Source of the DNA: Weeksellaceae bacterium
GTDB taxonomy: Bacteria; Bacteroidota; Bacteroidia; Flavobacteriales; Weeksellaceae
Assembly (NCBI GenBank): GCA_022701475.1
Contig: JAKOOI010000563.1
Span: forward strand, 1-8,955
Direction of reading: 5' to 3'
DNA length: 8,955 nucleotides
Of the stretch, positions 6,791-8,955 are shown piece by piece. A program made the translations under genes and the position numbers. The notes beneath the pieces were generated by a model that did no database searches, had not been told where the DNA came from, and worked only from the letters and a program-made list of their open reading frames with translations. How positions within the stretch are numbered: position 1 is the stretch's first letter; every line of letters starts with the position of its first letter.

Positions 6791-6812
6791 ATTAAAAAAA
6801 TCAGTATTATTG
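6784..6812 (+). promoter_or_regulatory. Candidate promoter of the secreted-protein/glycosylase unit
   Basis: On the plus strand, TTG (6784-6786) and TATTATTG (6805-6812) are 18 bases apart, one mismatch from TTG / TAnnTTTG. The ATG at 6823 follows after 10 bases, so the transcript would be almost leaderless. The TTG box forms TTGCCAA (6784-6790) together with the TTG of the divergent dgt candidate, so the two polymerases would compete. Weak evidence. Confidence 0.28.
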
Positions 6813-6822
6813 TTTCTAAATT

Positions 6823-7878
6823 ATGAGTATGAAAAATCTGTTGTTCCTTTTGTTTCCGGCCGGCCTGCTTTTTTCCCAGAATCAATGTTTTGATGACGGC
6901 ACGAAACAGTACCGGTCCGGAACGGGTATTCTGAAGCCGGAAGAAACGGAAGCATCCGCTGCATCATTGAATCCCGGACATATCCTGTTCAGGAAAGATG
7001 AAAAGGTAGCGACATACGAGCAGGATGAAATGTCTTATGATGAAGCAGCCGGACTGGCTTCATCCGATGAGCATAAAAGTCAGTCAGCCGTATTTGAGCA
7101 ATATTTTAACAAGCAGTTTTCATTTATACAGTTCCAGAAAGAAGGAAATTCAATATATGCTGTTGGTGAGAACAGTTTCGGATACTGGCTGCTTGAAATA
7201 AAAAACAAAACCCCGGGAGCTTATTATATAGGATTCAGCAAAAATACCCATATCAACAAGATTCAGAACAGCCGTTTTATCAGGAATAATAAACTGTATC
7301 TTGACGGAAGCCTTCTCGGTATTACTTTCGGGTCACGTTTTCCCGTAACCAAGGCTGTTTTGGATTCCCTGACTTTCGAGACTGATCTTGCCGATATCAA
7401 AAAAGACGCTGACGGCGACGGATACAATGATCTTTTTGAAAATCTCATATTTCTCAATCCCAAGTCCCGGGATACGGACGGAGACGGAATTTCTGATTTT
7501 GATGACCATAATCCTCTATTCCCTTTAGCTGAAAGCCCTTTTACCGGTCTCTTTAAACAAATGATCGATTCTGAAGCATACAGCAATGAAACCGAGAATC
7601 ACTACACCTTCCGGGCCTATGAATCCGAGTGTGAATTTTTCCGGAAGGTCAATCCTGAAAAGACCAGGGTACTCATTGTATCAGGAAACCAGTCCTACCG
7701 ACTGAAAAACGATTTCCGGTCTTCCCTGTTCAGGACTTTTTACGGGAAGATCAAAAAAGATCCCGACGGGAAAACATTTTACCTCCCTTATTTCAAAAAC
7801 TCAGGCGGTGGCAGAATAATTGCAACCTATGAAAACGGAAAATGGTCTTTCATTGAAGACCCGGAATATAAAGTATAA
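6823..7878 (+). CDS. Secreted protein of unknown function with thrombospondin type 3-like Ca-binding repeats
   Basis: I do not recognise this 351-residue protein as a named family. The N-terminus MSMKNLLFLLFPAGLLFSQ is a typical signal peptide (cleavage near residues 18-20), so it is probably periplasmic or exported. There is no lipobox. Residues about 40-190 show no motif I can name. Residues 195-231 carry two DxDxDG-type segments, DADGDGYND (Asp195, 197, 199, 203) and DTDGDGISDFDDHNPL (Asp217, 219, 221, 225), as in thrombospondin type 3 repeats that bind calcium. A C-terminal part (about 255-351) of mixed strands follows. The two cysteines in the predicted mature chain, Cys22 and Cys270, could form a disulfide. 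No type IX secretion C-terminal domain is seen. An alternative start is the ATG at 6829, which leaves the signal peptide intact. The glycosylase gene begins 4 bases after the stop, so the two are probably cotranscribed. Confidence 0.82.
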   Translation: MSMKNLLFLLFPAGLLFSQNQCFDDGTKQYRSGTGILKPEETEASAASLNPGHILFRKDEKVATYEQDEMSYDEAAGLASSDEHKSQSAVFEQYFNKQFSFIQFQKEGNSIYAVGENSFGYWLLEIKNKTPGAYYIGFSKNTHINKIQNSRFIRNNKLYLDGSLLGITFGSRFPVTKAVLDSLTFETDLADIKKDADGDGYNDLFENLIFLNPKSRDTDGDGISDFDDHNPLFPLAESPFTGLFKQMIDSEAYSNETENHYTFRAYESECEFFRKVNPEKTRVLIVSGNQSYRLKNDFRSSLFRTFYGKIKKDPDGKTFYLPYFKNSGGGRIIATYENGKWSFIEDPEYKV

Positions 7879-7882
7879 AGCT

Positions 7883-8617
7883 ATGCCAGAAGGTCCCGTT
7901 ATTGTCATCATGAAAGATAACCTGCAACAGTTTATCGGTAAACAAGTTTCCGAAGCCTACGGAAAAGCAAAATTTGATAAGTCCGTCCTTGAAGGCAAAG
8001 TACTGAAGGACATCCGGATTTTCGGAAAGCAGACCTACCTGATTTTTGATGGTTTCGCCATACGGATTCACCTGCTGATGTTCGGTTCCTACAGCATCAA
8101 TGAAGAAGCGAGACCGGAAGACCGGCTTCACCTTTCGATTATCTTTAATGATTCCTCCGTTTACTTTTATACCTGTAACGTAAGACTCGTCGGGCTGGAC
8201 CTCCTGGATACCATCGATTGGGAAGCCGATGTGATGAGTGACATCTGGAACCCGGAAAAAGCCATGCGGAAACTGAAATCGAATCCGGAAATGATGGCGT
8301 GTGACGCCCTGATGGACCAGGATCTATTTTCAGGTGTCGGAAATATCATCAAAAATGAAGCCCTGTTCAGGATTGCGGTTCAGCCGGAAAGCCTGCTGGG
8401 CCATATGCCTGATGAAAAGCTGAATGACCTTATTACTGAAGCCCGCAACTACAGTTTCGATTTCCTGAAATGGAAAAAGGACGCCACCCTCCAGCAGCAC
8501 TGGCTGGCCCACACCAAAAAGATCTGTCCGATCTGTGGCGAAAAATTAGTGAAAAAGCAGACCGGGCTGATAACCCGGAGAAGTTTCTTCTGCGAAACCG
8601 ACCAGGTTCTGTACTGA
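7883..8617 (+). CDS. Fpg/Nei-family DNA glycosylase (endonuclease VIII-like)
   Basis: Base-excision repair enzyme of the Fpg/Nei family that would remove oxidised bases and cut the abasic site, acting on DNA in the cytoplasm. The start at 7883 is fixed by the obligatory MPEGP N-terminus: Pro2 is the catalytic nucleophile after Met removal and Glu3 the second catalytic residue. A longer frame from 7820 is not credible. The protein has 244 residues, short for the family. Lys49 in IFGKQTY matches the conserved beta-hairpin lysine. The helix-two-turn-helix motif lies at about 142-163 with GVGNIIKNE (Asn154). The C-terminal zinc-finger region has Cys215 and Cys218 (CPIC), Arg232-Arg233 and Cys237, but the usual fourth Cys is Asp240 (CETD). 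It is the second gene of a unit with the secreted DxDxDG protein. I do not assign fpg or nei because this short Bacteroidota branch has no settled name or tested substrate here. Confidence 0.9.
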   Translation: MPEGPVIVIMKDNLQQFIGKQVSEAYGKAKFDKSVLEGKVLKDIRIFGKQTYLIFDGFAIRIHLLMFGSYSINEEARPEDRLHLSIIFNDSSVYFYTCNVRLVGLDLLDTIDWEADVMSDIWNPEKAMRKLKSNPEMMACDALMDQDLFSGVGNIIKNEALFRIAVQPESLLGHMPDEKLNDLITEARNYSFDFLKWKKDATLQQHWLAHTKKICPICGEKLVKKQTGLITRRSFFCETDQVLY

Positions 8618-8731
8618 TCTGCCGGAACTCCTGTCATTTCACTTTTTAATCCGCTGTTATTCAAGCCTGAAAATATGTTCTGATTACCGTAAATCCATAC
8701 CCTTCCGAAATAGATTTACCGGATAAAAACG

Positions 8732-8955
8732 TCAGTGCGATCCCATTTTTGAATACAGGTTGATGATGATGACCCCTGCCAGAATCAGGGCAATCCCGAT
8801 CACTGCCGGAAGATCCGGTACCTGCTTAAAAGCAATCACCCCGATCAGCGTAATGAACACAATCCCGATGCCCGACCATATGGCATAAGTGATTCCCACA
8901 GGAATATCTCTGAGCGTAAGACTTAAAAAATAAAAAGCAGCCGCATAACCGGTGA
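8732..8955 (-). CDS. Small multidrug resistance (SMR) transporter, EmrE-like (5' end missing)
   Basis: Only the last 73 residues lie in the window; the frame runs off the right edge. They cover TM2 (partly) to TM4 of a four-helix SMR protein, a proton-coupled exporter of quaternary ammonium and other lipophilic cations that works as a dimer. Visible marks are GYAAAFYFLSLTLRDIPVG, then ITYAIWSGIGIV with the substrate-site Tyr-x-x-Trp of EmrE, then DLPAVIGIALILAG and the ending IIINLYSKMGSH. These follow EmrE/QacE more closely than the guanidinium exporters (SugE/Gdx), which have a different TM3-TM4 sequence. The key membrane glutamate of TM1 is outside the window. The stop (TGA) is at 8732-8734 on the minus strand. 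It is convergent with the glycosylase gene across 114 bases with no clear terminator. Confidence 0.88.
   Translation of the reverse strand, partial: TGYAAAFYFLSLTLRDIPVGITYAIWSGIGIVFITLIGVIAFKQVPDLPAVIGIALILAGVIIINLYSKMGSH

Noticed and set aside
7820..7882. 21-residue N-terminal extension of the glycosylase
   Set aside because: It overlaps the end of the upstream gene, and the family needs Pro directly after the initiator Met for catalysis, which fixes the start at 7883.
8689..8719. Inverted repeat GTAAATC/GATTTAC in the glycosylase-SMR gap as a terminator
   Set aside because: Only 7 A/T-rich pairs with a 17-base loop and no T-tract on either side.

Overview
The window looks like ordinary chromosome from a member of the Bacteroidota, most likely a flavobacterium of the Chryseobacterium type. 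Evidence for this is the style of the proteins (DUF3857/transglutaminase protein, HIR-like SPFH protein, the MPEGP-type small Fpg/Nei glycosylase), the lack of clear Shine-Dalgarno sites, candidate promoters of the TTG-N18-20-TAnnTTTG class, and an A/T-rich intergenic style. The genus is an inference, not a measurement.

Layout from left to right. (1) The 3' part of a CAT-type amino acid permease (+), closed by a good intrinsic terminator. (2) A small Mpo1-like (DUF962) membrane protein (+). (3) Convergent to it, a large DUF3857/transglutaminase-like protein (-) without a signal peptide, ending at a hairpin whose U-tract overlaps the stop codon of the Mpo1-like gene. (4) An SPFH/band 7 membrane protein (-) with its own terminator. 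(5) About 195 bp of composite repeat DNA (heptamers plus small covarying hairpins) between SPFH and the next gene. (6) A dGTP triphosphohydrolase, dgt (-). (7) Divergent from dgt, a two-gene unit (+): a secreted protein of unknown function with calcium-type DxDxDG repeats, then 4 bases later an Fpg/Nei-family DNA glycosylase. (8) Convergent at the right edge, the C-terminal part of an SMR (EmrE-like) multidrug transporter (-).

Functionally this is a mix of housekeeping genes: nutrient uptake, lipid alpha-oxidation, membrane organisation, nucleotide pool control (dgt), base excision repair (Fpg/Nei) and drug efflux. dgt and the glycosylase gene both deal with nucleotide or DNA quality and lie on either side of one divergent promoter region, but the glycosylase is second in its unit, so co-regulation is only a possibility.

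I see no mobile element, phage gene, CRISPR array, tRNA or rRNA, and no convincing new multi-gene system. The points most worth a second look are the repeat element at about 5186-5380 with compensatory changes in its hairpins, its intrusion into the apparent 5' end of the SPFH reading frame, the Cys-to-Asp change at the fourth zinc ligand of the glycosylase, and the secreted DxDxDG protein tightly coupled to that glycosylase.
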